64,000 nucleotides of DNA from Nephromyces sp. MM_2019. Lineage: Eukaryota; Apicomplexa; Aconoidasida; Nephromycida. Both the position numbers and the translations under genes were made by a program. The DNA lies in contig JADHZB010001798.1 of assembly GCA_015657535.1 (NCBI GenBank), positions 29,547 to 93,546 on the forward strand. The letters run 5' to 3'. The notes beneath the pieces are model-generated. The model searched no databases, had not been told where the DNA came from, and saw only the letters and a list, made by a program, of their open reading frames with translations. Positions 21,623-34,324 of this stretch are shown here, one piece after another (position 1 is the first letter of the stretch; every line of letters begins with the position of its first letter).

Positions 21623-24600
21623 TCAAGGATTAAGCCGCTTCGGGTCACGAGGAAATAATGACACTTTGCGGATGTTTGGGAGACCTAGAAAAGAGTAAAA
21701 AACGTAGCACACAGAGCCAGATAGCCAATAAAGATATATGATAAACTGCTTCTTCCTACAAATGAAGCTTTTGTAATCAAACCAATGGCAGCTCTTGTTC
21801 TACACACAGCCACAAGTTCAACTATGGCAGTACATAGAGTCCAAAAAACACGCACACAGAGGCACATGAACACGCACGTAGACAAAAACAAAAGCACATG
21901 CATCTGCATACACGTGCACACGCATATAATCACACATGCACACACAAGTGCACATGCACATAATCACACACCCCCACATATTCCCACACACACACTTACC
22001 TAGGTACAGCATAACAACCCTCTCAAGTCCAATACCACACCCTGCATGTGGGTATGAGCCGTATTTGAAGGCATTAACGTAAGGCTTGATATCCTCAGCA
22101 GGCACTCCACATTCTGCAGTTCTCTTCAACAAAGCTTCAGGCTCGTGAATACGCTGAGCCCCAGAGAGGATCTCTTCCCCCCTCATGAAGAAATCATACG
22201 AATTTGAAAATTTCTGCGAAATACACAAGAGGATGATACGTATAAGACAATGAAGATAAGTATACCCATCTCTCTAGATGAGTACTATCAAGAAGAATAG
22301 TCCTGAAATGCAGCGAAATCAACGAGATTTGGCTATAATCGCAATTTTATAAGCCTTTAAGCCCTGTTTTCACGGGAAACTAGCACTTAAAACAGCAGGA
22401 GGGGCTTGCTTTCTTAAAGGAGCAAAAGCTGAGAGTCTTGAAGGAATTTGGGTGTACGTACACCTACCTCATCATACATAAAACGTGTGGGAAGATATGA
22501 ATTTGAGTCGCTTCACTGGTAGCTGCCAGTTTGAAGACCAGTTTTCTTAGACTGCTTGTAATACAGGAGATAAACACCCAGGTGATGTGTGTGGCTGTTA
22601 CACACACTTGAGAATGGGGAGAATCTGAATCTTTTCAGTAGGTTTGAAGAGACTAAATTTGGTGAGATGCGCGTGTGTAGACTGGAAAATGTGAAGGTGC
22701 GGAGCTGACAGCTACAGTGAAGATTAGAAGCAGAGGTCCTCAATGAAGATTCAGAGCTGATGCGTTAAGTAAAGACTCTTTGTTTACAGCTGCTTTAAGA
22801 CGCTCTTCTATTGAATCAATACTTTCACATGTGAATGAAGGTTATTACACCTCAAAGTTTTATTCTATCCGTGTGTGTGCGCGTTTGTGTGTGTGCTTGT
22901 GCGCTTGGGTGTGTGCGTGCCTGTGTGGGCGTATATTTTTTAATGAAATTAGAGCAATGAGCCTAACAATGCAGCAAAAAAACACCCTAAAAGTCCAGAG
23001 AAAACAATCTAACTGATTGAGCCCAGAAAAAAACTTCACACACACAGGCAAACACATCGAAAATGATGTTTTCTCTCGCAAAGTTTGCCATCAAAATCAT
23101 CTTCAAAGTCGCAAAGAATCCCATTAAAGCGCAGGCAACCTTTGAAAAAACAACTATGAGTTAACACACAGGTAAATTCGTACACAGGCGAGTACACACA
23201 TAGCAGCAAGCACACACACAGGTGAATAAACTTAGGTGAACACATATATAGGTAAACAGATACAAATCTGAATACACATACAGAAAAACGCACACACACA
23301 CAAACGCACACACATAGGAAAACATAGAGACAAGTAAACACGCATACAGGTGAGCACACACACACACACGTAAAAACACACATAGGAAAACATAGAGACA
23401 AGTAAACACGCATACAGGTGAGCACACACACACACACACACAAACGCACACACATAGGAAAACATAGAGACAAGTAAACACGCATACAGGTGAGCACACA
23501 CACACACGTAAAAACACACATAGGAAAACATAGAGACAAGTAAACACGCATACAGGTGAGCACACACACACACACAAACGCACACACATAGGAAAACATA
23601 GAGACAAGTAAACACGCATACAGGTGAGCACACACACACACACACAAACGCACACACATAGGAAAACATAGAGACAAGTAAACACGCATACAGGTGAGCA
23701 CACACACACACACACAAACGCACACACATAGGAAAACATAGAGACAAGTAAACACGCATACAGGTGAGCACACACACACACACACGTAAAAACACACATA
23801 TAGCCACAAAGAAAATTCAAACAGTACACGCACTCACACATCCACCAAAACACACAAATAAAGGAAGTAATCCAAATTTTCAGCACAAATGTCTTTCTAA
23901 CACACGTTCCAGTATAAATTGGGGGTTTTCAAGCCAACAGAAAACTTTGCAAAAGCAAAGAGCTTGAAGATACTTCAATCGACTTACTGGGTTCTCTGCA
24001 GACGGCATAGTATAGAAAGGACGAACTTTTGAAGGAAATCCAACGAGGATGTAATAGTCTGTATTATATTTTTGCTTAATAAGCTGCCCAAGCAGTTTTT
24101 CCTGCTCAGTAGAGAAGTCAAATTCAGTCAAATCTTCAGGAATTTTCAAGAGATCGTTTTCATCCAAGCTGCTTTCTTCCTTCATCTTCATCGCCTGACG
24201 CAGCATCTCAACGCCCTAAAAACGTCATCAGAAACAGACACGCACACACACACATAAAACAGCGGTTTTCAGCAACTTTATGTGAGCTTGGGACTCAGTA
24301 CTGATTGATTTAGTGTCATATTTCGAGAACATCATCGCGAAAAATACCAAAAACACACACAAATTATACTAATGTGTGCATATGAAACGCAAAAATTGGT
24401 TCTGTTTGATATTTAAGAATAAGAGTATCGTGTAGTTTCTGCTAGTAATCAGCAAACTAGCACACACAGAATCTACAAAAAGTCGGGTAAAATGATGAAA
24501 TTCTACGCAGAAAATTTTAACAGTGTGAGTGCCTTAACGCAGTGAAAGAGACCAAATGCATGTCAGCGAGAACTGCTAGAAGAGGTAAATGAGAAGGCAA

Positions 24601-24642
24601 AGAAGAAGAAGCGGGAGCAGAAGAAGAAGAGGAAGAAGAAAA

Positions 24643-24678
<36 letters not shown>

Positions 24679-27398
24679 GGAAGAAGAAGAGGAAGAAGAG
24701 GAAGAAGAAGAAGCGGGAGCAGAAGAAGAAGAGGAAGAAGAAGAAGAGGAAGAAGAAGAAGAGGAAGAAGAAGAGGAAAAAGAAGAGGAAGAAGAGGAAG
24801 AAGAAGGAAGAAGAAGAGGAAGAAGAGGAAGAAGAGGAAAAAAAAAAAGAAGAAGAAGAAGAAGAAATAGGAGCAGCAGAAAATGGAGGACAGCCGGACC
24901 CTCAATTTCGCCTTTAATAGTAAATTTCACAATCATAGAAAGCAAGCGTCCGTAGACACACTTGTAAGCAACACACAGAGTAGCAATACACGTGTAAGCA
25001 ACGGACATCGCAGCAAGCACACACCTCACAGCAACACATATCACCTACAAGTACAGAAGTAACACACAAAAAAGCAGAATCTACTGCAAACCTCTTCAAA
25101 GGTGAGCCGAGGGGTGTTCCCAGGAATCCAAGTGAAAGGCTCAGCAGCATGCTGTGTATTTATACACGAAATATCCTGCATATCCAACAAGAGGAGATAG
25201 CACACGTTATCTGTGCGTCAAGAGTTACAGTTCTGTGTGCATTAACGGCTGCAATCCCGTGTTTGTCGTGCCAGCTACATTCCCCTGCGTGTGTGTTCTC
25301 AACTACGTTACCGTGTCTTATCAGCTACATTCCACTGCGTGTGTGTTCTCAACTACGTTACCGTGTCTTATCAGCTACATTCCCCTGCGTGTGTGTTCTC
25401 AACTACGTTACCATGTCTTATCAGCTACATTCCACTGCGTGTGTGTTCTCAACTACGTTACCGTGTCTTATCAGCTACATTCCACTGCGTGTGTGTTCTC
25501 AACTACGTTACCGTGTCTTATCAGCTACATTCCCCTGCGTGTGTGTTCTCAACTACGTTACCGTGTCTTATCAGCTACATTCCCCTGCGTGTGTGTTCTC
25601 AACTACGTTACCNNNNNNNNNNNNNNNNNNNNNNNNNNNNNNNNNNNNNNNNNNNNNNNNNNCTGCGTGTGTGTTCTCAACTACGTTACCGTGTCTTATC
25701 AGCTACATTCCCCTGCGCATGATATCAGCTATAGCGCTATGTGTTTATTAGCACCTACATTACTGCGTGTATGCTCCCAGCTACTATTATCTGTGCGTAT
25801 TAGCCACTACAATGCTATGTCTATTAGCAAGAGCTACACTCCTCTGTCTGCGTGTTACAAGCCTCTGGAAAAACCAAACAAATGACATGAACGTTCTCGC
25901 ACACACCGTGGATTTAAAAGACATTGATTTCTCATGAGAACACACATAAATGAAAACACATACGATCCCACACAGACTATTACATGTATCCACTCACAGA
26001 TATAAAAAACACACATGCAACACACTCGCAATCCATATAGAATACGTATAAAAGAAACATACATTCCCTCAATGCAGACACACAAAAACATACCTACACT
26101 CTCACACACTCAGGGACGCTCATACGTACACAAACACACCAGCACCCACGCACTTGCACATATCCACACTCCCAGTCGCACACCCACACGCACACACCAA
26201 CTCCCGCCCACCCACACGCACACACCAACTCCCGCCCACCCACACGCACACACCAACTCCCGCCCACCCACACGCACACACCAACTCCCGCCCACCCACA
26301 CGCACACACCAACTCCCGCCCACCCACACACCCACACTCCCATAAACCCCTCACTCCCACAAACGCATACCTTTCCGCTATGCCTAGTTAATCTACTAAA
26401 GACATACTGAAACATCTCATCTATTACATCAACAACTTCAAAGTAATGCTCCTTGAACGTCATCTCCATATCAACCCCCACAAATTCGCATAAATGACGG
26501 TGTGTGTTGCTGTTCTCAGCACGGAAAACGGGGCCTAAAAAGCATCAAAAAACGAAGAGGAAGAGGCAAGTTTAAACCACAGCACACAATATCCTATCTC
26601 TAAGGATATCTGCTCATAAAAACGAGTTTTTAACGCAACATCGTGGAAATGACGTGATTCTTTGAAGGGAAACAACGATGTTTTTCCTTCTATATACTGA
26701 AGATTAGTGAAAGAGCGAGTATTCCGTCGATGAGGCGTGTGAAGACGAGAAAACAAACGATTTTGCTCTTGTTGACGAACCGCTTTTAAGCACTTCATTA
26801 AGGAAAAAGAGCATAAAGAAGGTGATTTTATAATGTTTGAAAAGAGGAAGTGAAGAGAGCAAAGTGCAATGAAAGAGTAAGACAGGAATATAGAGTAAAA
26901 AGAGTATAATTTCATCACGTGTGTGAATTTGTGTGTGTTGGTGTGTAGATGTGCGTGTATGGGTATGCTTAGGTGTGTGTGCCGGTGTGTAGATGTGCAG
27001 GCTCTCCTGCGTGTGTGGGTTTGCGTATGCAGGTGTGAGAATGAGCCTATGCAGTGTGTTTTTGCATCTGCATGTACGTGGGTGCCTGTTCATGTTTGCG
27101 AATGTATCTGTGCGTGTGTATGTGCCTCTGTGTATGTTAGTACTCGCAGTATGCTTGCTTTGCCATCAGATTTTCTCACAATGAGCAAAGCTAAACGCAC
27201 TGCACTTTTATTTACACACAATCAAGCACTTTGTATGAAGGAAGATGCTGAAACTGAGAAAAAGGGAAAAAACCTCAAAGCCTTACCAATCTCAAATACC
27301 CTATCCATATCCGCCATCAAAGCCATTTGCTTGTAGAGCTGGGGTGATTGAGCCAAAAAAGCCTTTTCTACACACAAAAACTCATAGAAAATAGATTA

Positions 27399-27437
<39 letters not shown>

Positions 27438-30400
27438 CGCACACACACACACACACACACGCACACACACACGCACACACACACACACACACATGCACAC
27501 ACACACACACGCACACACACACACGCACAGACCTGAATTCCAGCTTTTGAACGCTGAATCTCGATGTTTTATTTGAACATTTTGAGAGGGTGAAAGAGGC
27601 GAGAAAACGTAAAATTAAAGGCAATAAGAACGAAAAAAAAAGCGTGAAATGAAGAAAATGTTAAGAACACAGCGAATACAAGTGAATTTCAATATTTTAT
27701 AAAAGCAAACGACTCATGACAAAGATTCAGGGACAAGTTAATCAATGCAAATCAAGAGATTTACGGCAAAGACGTAAGCGCCCCTGGGGAAGAAGAAACA
27801 AAGCAGAGAAAGCAGTGCAAACAAGACAAATGCAGTATAAGCACGGGAATTGTGCCAAAAAAGTGGAAATTTCAAGAAAAAAACATCAAAAGGGCATCAG
27901 CAAACATCACAACAGCAGCAGAAAAGAATAAAATGCATAAAAACACACACTCAACAGCATCAAAAAGCACCAAAGAAGCAGGATTTTGACTACGAGAACA
28001 TCCACACGTCTTAATCCTCAGTAATGATTGCAATTTAGAGGACAAGAAAAGGAGTAAAATACCAAAGGAACTCCCATATAATAGAATCCATAAAATATAC
28101 GGCATTAAAGATAGCAAGGCATTGAACACACATTAAATAACAAAAATATACACACACACACACACACACACAAGTCTATCCAAAAAAAACTTACTTCCAA
28201 AGTAAGCTAGAGAAAAGCAATTAGCACCTCCCTCTGAAGCACCTCCAATGAGCTTTGGAGAGTGTATTTCAATGAAGCCATTGCTGAGAAAAACGTATTG
28301 AAAGAGAAGTAATTGAAGAAGAAGAAGAAGATAAGTGAACAAAGATGAGAACTTCTCAAGAACTCAAGCAAAAACTACGTATTCAGTAGAAAAAGAGAAA
28401 ACATTGATGGTATATCCAGCTGTAAACTTGGGAAACTACTAGACACACACATGCATAAAAACGCACACATAGATATATCATACTTCAAGTGTTTCAAAGA
28501 CTTCACCATAAATAGTATAGCAAATCTGTTTATGGATATAGAAAGAGTAGCATTAAACTATGAGAGATGCGTGAAAATCATACAATAAGTGTCTTAAAGA
28601 TAGAATGAGAGATGACTTAAAGCATAAAAATAGCCCTTAGATAAATAGACAGTAGAATAAGCACACACAAGATGGGATAAACTCATACACAAACTCACAC
28701 ACAAAGACACACTGCGGTACTAAAAACTTCCCATAAACAAGACAAGATGCATCGAGCAGGAAAACGGAATAGAACACACAATAAAGAGGTACGGCCCTGA
28801 GCTATCCATCACAGAATCAGCAGTTTTGCTTATATATATATATCACATTCACCTAGTTATAATGCAGCTCAATAGAAGGTAAGCGAAGCACGAAAAACGC
28901 ACACACACACATCCCTGCATGGCAAGCAAAAGATCCGTACAAAATCTAACAGCTAAAGCAAATCATTCTCATCATTATGAACGAAAAGCATGAAGATTTC
29001 CACACACAGACTCCGGCAAAATGCAGCTTTTCTGAACCTATTTGTAATTTCTTATTAATAAAAGCAAGTCTTTAGCAATTCATAGAAAATCCCAATTGCT
29101 CACCTTGATAAGAATTCCCTAAAGTATGCACCCACATCAGATTGTACCCTGAAGATAGCTTGGTTAGCTATAGTCTAAAGAAGAAGAAGAAGAAGGGGAT
29201 GATGGGGAAGCAGGGGAAGAAGAGGGAGAAAGAGATGGGAAGGTGATCGGGAAGAAAAGCAAAGAGGAGACAGAAAAGAAGAATACGAAGAAACGGAAGA
29301 AGAAAAAGAAAAAGAACAAAATAAAGAACAAAAAAACAATAAAAACGTCAAAAAATGTGCTCAGAAAAGCAGCAAATCATCAAATTTAAAGCTAAAAAGT
29401 CACATTCCCAGAGGTTATAAAGTGTGATGCCAGCAACCAGAGGGTTCTCAAAAAGCTTGCATGGCAAGTGCAGCACGCTTCCTGCTACCACGAAAGATAT
29501 TAAGAAGCTTGAAACGCTCTAGATTTCCGCCAGTTTTTAAAGAAAGCTACAAAGTCTGAAGCTTACAAGGAAACATATTGTTACCCATAAAAAAACAGTA
29601 GTAATTCTCTTTCTTTTCCCATAGATTCTCTGCATTTTTTCACTGCAAATAGCAAAGCGAAACCTGGTTTTATCAGCAGGTACATCTCTGCATTTATTTA
29701 CTGCTTCCTCCGCTTCATTTAGTAAAAAAGAATCCGCATTTTCTCTCTACTACTCGCAGTTGCCAAGAAAACATGATAATTTGATATAAGTGGAATTTTT
29801 CGCAGCTTTACGAGTAGAAGCTGCGAAAAAGAGGAAGAAGATTCCACTATCATCACTAATTAATAAAGCTAGTTTGCCAAAAACCCTCTCATTTCTTCGA
29901 TTTCTAGCAACTCCTACGTTTATCCTTCAATAAATACTCTACAGTAAGTTCTAGCAAAGAGAAAGCATTCCGCCATGGCTGTGATAGAAAGCGCTATTTA
30001 ATGCTATAGTTAATTTACTGAGATTGTGGGAATACCACCGCTAATCTCACTAGAAAAGCTAAGGACGGCGAATTGTGTGTGCGTGTGTGTGTGATCCAAC
30101 CCTCCTTTTGCGGGAATACCACTACTTAACTATATCTTGAACCTTGTGTTCAAGTGGGCTTCACCTGCTTCTGGCATAAATTCATGTATGCACACGATAA
30201 AATCAGCAGCTTCTAAGAGTGTTTTCTTACCCTCAAATCCATGATTCGGTTATCTAGACGAGTATCCAGGTTGACTCGTATCAACTATAGCAAAGAAAAA
30301 GAAGCAGAAAACGCCAGTGAATTTATTAAGAAAAAAGACTGAAGAAGAGGGGTGAGAAAAACATCAAAAAACTGCACTTTGTGGGATTTTTGGTTGTTTT

Positions 30401-33400
30401 CAAAGAGTTGAGTAGAGGAGGAAAGCAGTGGAGAAAACGAGCTTCAAAGGGGGGCATTAAAGGGGTAAACAACAGAGACGATGCTCGATGATCATACAAT
30501 GACTAGAAAAGATCAAAGAGGGTAACCATTGAAAGTTAGACACAGTGTGAGTGAGCAAACAGGTGAAGGAAAAAGCGTATACGACGAAGAAGGCGGAGAG
30601 TTTCACTAGGCTTTACGTACTTCAGAGGCCACACTATCTGGTTGATTGGCATCCTTCAGTTGGAAAGGCAACTCTATATAAAACAGAATAGAGAACTTTT
30701 CATACGTACACATAGAAAATGATCAAGTTAAGCTGGGTGAACGCTAGAGTAACACAAACCTGCAAAAATCGTGGTAACACAAGCAAAAATACTCCAAGAA
30801 CAGGCAGGAAGTCAATAAACTACAGAAAATAACAGTGAAGAAAAGAAATATAAGAAAAGGATAAAGCACATAAAGAAGATGAAATTTAGAGTATATAATT
30901 CAGCACTGATAAGAGGTAGAATCGCGTTTTTTCCTAGAATTTTGAGCACAGTGCGTGGTTGTAGATATATCTACGTATTTTGACGAATTTTCAACTTCTT
31001 CTTCCTCATGGGCTTCCACTTCTTTCTCTTCTACTTCTTGATTGGCTTTCTCTTCTTTTTCTTCATCTTCTTCTTCATTGGCTTCGCCTACTTCTTCTTT
31101 CTCATCACCATTTGCTACCTCCTCTCCCTCCTCTGCTTCACAAAAATAATGACTGCTTTTCCAGCATCTCACACTTCTTTTGGCATACTTCTCACCCCAT
31201 ACTCTTACTATATAATTTTGAGAGCTTAAGCCAGCAGTTTTTATGCCATTTTCTTAGCATTTTTTCATTACTCCGATGAATTTGGGAGCTAAACACACTC
31301 CTAAACCCTTGAATAGCCCTTAAAACATCATAAAAGATTCCAACAATTCGCACTTTCAGAATTAGCTGCTACTTCTCAGCTCAAAATCCGAAATATTCAG
31401 AAGAATTCAAGGTTTTTTCATATACTCAGAGCATTAATTCTTGAATATCAATCTCAAAAACAAGAGAAACATCATTGGTTGGTAGTTGTACGCAAAATTC
31501 GGCCCAACTGGCTGTTTTTATCAACCAAACAAATCATATTCGCTAGTTCAAAAATATGCATCAGTGAAGGAGTAGGAGCTTTTCGACGGTAAAATACGTA
31601 TAAAACGTAACATTTTGAGGATATAAACCGGGTTCTAAGCAGGGAAAACGACACACACACAACCCAGAAAAAGAAGAGAAAGCATCATTCTGCTGCAATT
31701 CATCTTATATTCCTCTTTAACGCATGAAAAAACATATGGTTTGCCTCCTTTGAGAGAAAAGTCCCTACCTGGAGCAGCCTTTGAGACGCAAAAAAAGCGG
31801 ATAGCTTTGATCTCAACTGTGAAGAAACATTAGGAATGAGGCTAAAAGAGCGTGAAATAAACGGAGAAGCACATAAATATAAACTTGCAAAGTACTAAAA
31901 TTCTATTAATTACATCAGTGAGAAGTTATGGGTGAGAAGGATATATGCATACACACATTATTAGGACACGCATATGCGGGTAGGACACACGTGGATAGAA
32001 TAAATAACACATGGGCGAGAGGTAAATACCTCCATACCCGAAATCCCACATCTATACCCACACACCCAAATCCACATCTACACTCCCACACACCGGCACC
32101 CACGCTCCCACGACCACACGCCCACACACACACATTCAGTAAACATTGAAGCACATACCATAGGTTAAAGCACAAGCAATCCGGCAACTTCCTAATGCAC
32201 ATTCTTGAACATAAATTGGGTCACATACATGCTAAAGACATCCAAAAAAAGCAATCAGCTCATGAAGATACGATCAAGCACACACACACACGCACATTTC
32301 TTTAATAAACTATAGTCATTCTTAACCTTTCTGGGAAGTAGCCTGAATAGGAACAGCTGGAATTGTAACAGTTCCGAATACATCAACGACAGACTCAAGC
32401 GGAACTCTGATGAGGGAATTCGACAAAAATACGATTGTTTAAAGGTAGGAAGTTATGCTAGGATGCTTTAATGCCTAAAAACTCTGGAAGATCACAGCAA
32501 AACCGTCATCCTGACACTTTGAGAAAATAGTAGCTCTCGTTAAAGAAAAAGCAGGAAAAACAACGTAAGAAAAATCTAAATCTGTAAAGCAGCGAACAAC
32601 TCAGAAAATACAACTAAAAACCGACAAAAAAACGAAGAGGAGGGAAAATTCACGGATTTTATCATACAATTCACTGCATCTCATTACACTTTTCCCACTG
32701 TAATTTCAAGCAAATAAAAAGATTTTATTCTTTTAAAAAGAAGTGTATAAAGAGAAAAATATATGCCAGAGTTTTTAAAAAATATCAAACACGCTGGCAA
32801 AAAAATTGTGATGATTTGCGCTTGAAGATAAAAGGGTGAAGATAGCCAGTGTAACTCCAATACACACTAAAAAATTCCAATATTCAGGCGGAATAGAGGG
32901 AGAAAAAAAGCAAAAAATATACCACCTTACTTTTTAGCTGGTGAAAAAGGGAAAAACTTTGTACAACGAAACTTTACGCAAGTTTATGCTAAGCTTCAAT
33001 TTTTTTGGCAGAATTAATTGATAACGGGAACAAGAAATACCGTAATCTTACCAAATAAAACAGTTTTCACGCTCCTCAAACACAGCATGGGTGCATCAGC
33101 CAAATTTCTATGTATAAATTTATAAAAAAAACACATAATCTTACATAAAAGGGAGCGAAACCGCTTCAAAATGAAACAATTAACGTAAAAATAGAGAATA
33201 AAACTCGAAAAACTATTATAAACACTGCAAGTTGAGAAATTGAAGCAGAAAAGACTCTGTGGTATCTTCATTGCGCATTTTTAGTTCAGCAAGTCACGGC
33301 AAAAAAAATAGTCAACAAAAGTTTTTAGGAATAAACCATCATAAGCTGTTTGGCAGCATACTAAATAATGCGTTAGAAAGCTTACGATGCTATCCACTTG

Positions 33401-34324
33401 ATCATATCCCTGGAATCGCTTTCCGAAGCATCAGCTATGCACTGTACAGTTTGGCAGCCCTGCCGCAGCACAACAAAGCAAAGAGGGCCTGAAAAACAAC
33501 ATGACATAAGAAAGAACTACACAATTATCTGCAGTACAGGAGGGTTTAAAAATCAAAGCAGTGTATACTGAGCAATTCTACCTTTTCTTCTAGAATCTTG
33601 CAGCCTTGCACGAATCCAGACACTGTCTCCTTCCAATTTTTCATCGAGGCAACTAACTTCATGCCATATCCTTGAAGTCCTGGTTGTTGAGCGAATCAAT
33701 GGTAAATAACCAAACGAATCTTCATCAATATTTTCAATTACTTTGTTGAGTAAAAGTATTGCTCCTGCTTCTTGTTCTTCTCCTAAAATGTCAATAAAGC
33801 ATAGCATATACTGTGAAAAAGAGGTGGCAGCGAAGCGTAAAATTGTTATTATGAATCCTATTCTGACTGTATTCTTTCGGCGTTAATTTCATCTTTTCGG
33901 TGCGATAGAGATTGGTATCAAAATAGTGTAAAAGCGAGGCTGTAGTTCCAAAAAAACCGAAACGCTGCTAACTCCTGGGCAGGGTAAGATTCAGAGAAAG
34001 CCGAGGTCCCTTAACTAGCAAAAAAGAACTTACAAGAAAGATTTCAAGATATCTTACAATGCGGGTACCTAGTATAACCACTTGCATAAACAGACGTCTC
34101 TCATTCTAAATCAAATATGCAGGCTAAACAAGAATTATTCACGCAAACAATACAAGTTAATTGTTCCAGCATAGCATGCAATGCAGTGCCTTACTGGCAG
34201 AATTTTTCTTTGCCTTCGAAAGCGCCTTCTCAGCCTTCTTGGCGGCTTTCTTGGAAATGCCAACGACGGGCTCTACAGAAGTATCCCCACTTGCAATCGT
34301 TTGACCTGCAGCCTCCGCATCCAT
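21623..34324 (-). CDS. Aspartyl-tRNA synthetase, eukaryotic cytosolic type, 15 exons
   Basis: Class II enzyme that charges tRNA-Asp. Exons on the minus strand: 34324-34195, 33782-33582, 33488-33386, 32406-32327, 31816-31769, 30673-30621, 30284-30231, 29174-29104, 28283-28195, 27367-27287, 26534-26371, 25151-25092, 24215-23988, 22213-22000, 21684-21623; all phases agree and give 545 residues, a usual length. The N-terminus has a Lys-rich helix ([17 protein letters not shown]) typical of eukaryotic enzymes, then the OB-fold tRNA-binding domain ([17 protein letters not shown]). Catalytic domain: [13 protein letters not shown], motif 1 [20 protein letters not shown], motif 2 [19 protein letters not shown], and motif 3 [13 protein letters not shown] ending [16 protein letters not shown] and SLFPRDP mark Asp rather than Asn specificity. 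No leader is present, so it is probably cytosolic. About 87% of the gene is intron, largely TG repeats on the sense strand. Confidence 0.95.
23275..23795 (-). repeat. Minisatellite, about 62-68 nt unit, in tRNA synthetase intron
   Basis: Seven to eight copies of a unit containing CATAGGAAAACATAGAGACA and AGTAAACACGCATACAGGTG, joined by variable (CA)n and GTAAAAACACACA modules. It lies in the intron between exons 22213-22000 and 24215-23988. Each unit carries an internal CAGGTGAGC on the + strand. Long Cys/Val-rich frames across it are artefacts. Confidence 0.92.
24585..24870 (-). repeat. (GAA/GGA)n purine tract, about 285 nt
   Basis: Nearly pure purine run on the + strand (polypyrimidine on the sense strand of the tRNA synthetase gene) built from GAA, GAG and GGAAGA units, including two copies of GCGGGAGCAGAAGAAGA. 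It is in the intron between exons 25151-25092 and 24215-23988. Such mirror-like purine tracts can form triplex DNA. Confidence 0.92.
25258..25730 (-). repeat. 50-nt tandem repeat with a 50-N gap
   Basis: About eight near-identical copies of a 50-nt unit containing CAGCTACATTCCCCTGCGTG and TTCTCAACTACGTTACCGTG, differing mainly at one C/A position. Positions 25613-25662 are N, so the true copy number is unknown. A degenerate tail runs to about 25850. It lies in the intron upstream of exon 25151-25092. Confidence 0.95.
26170..26335 (-). repeat. 30-nt tandem repeat
   Basis: Five copies of a C/A-rich 30-nt unit containing CACCAACTCCCGCCCACCCA, directly 3' (on the sense strand) of tRNA synthetase exon 26534-26371. 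Confidence 0.92.
27398..27530 (-). repeat. (CA)n microsatellite
   Basis: Long CA run with scattered CG interruptions, only 30 nt upstream (sense direction) of the acceptor of exon 27367-27287. On the sense strand this is a (TG)n tract adjoining the 3' splice site. A shorter (CA)n lies at 28150-28171, just downstream of the donor at 28194. Confidence 0.92.

Noticed and set aside
23036..23886. Long Cys/Val-rich frames (up to 265 codons) on the minus strand
   Set aside because: They span the 62-68 nt minisatellite within a tRNA synthetase intron; all three frames are open, which marks a repeat artefact.
24517..25044. Ser-rich, Leu-rich and Arg-rich open frames
   Set aside because: All come from the GAA/GGA tract in different frames; no homology outside the tract.
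25258..25730. Regular 50-nt repeats considered as a CRISPR array
   Set aside because: Units are contiguous with no unique spacers, and the context is a eukaryotic intron.
30900..31172. Glu-rich 90-codon frame on the minus strand
   Set aside because: It lies inside the tRNA synthetase intron 31768-30674, is low complexity, and the flanking exons already join in phase without it.
21623..34324. Asparaginyl- or lysyl-tRNA synthetase for the class II enzyme
   Set aside because: [20 protein letters not shown] and [10 protein letters not shown] are signatures of the eukaryotic aspartyl enzyme.
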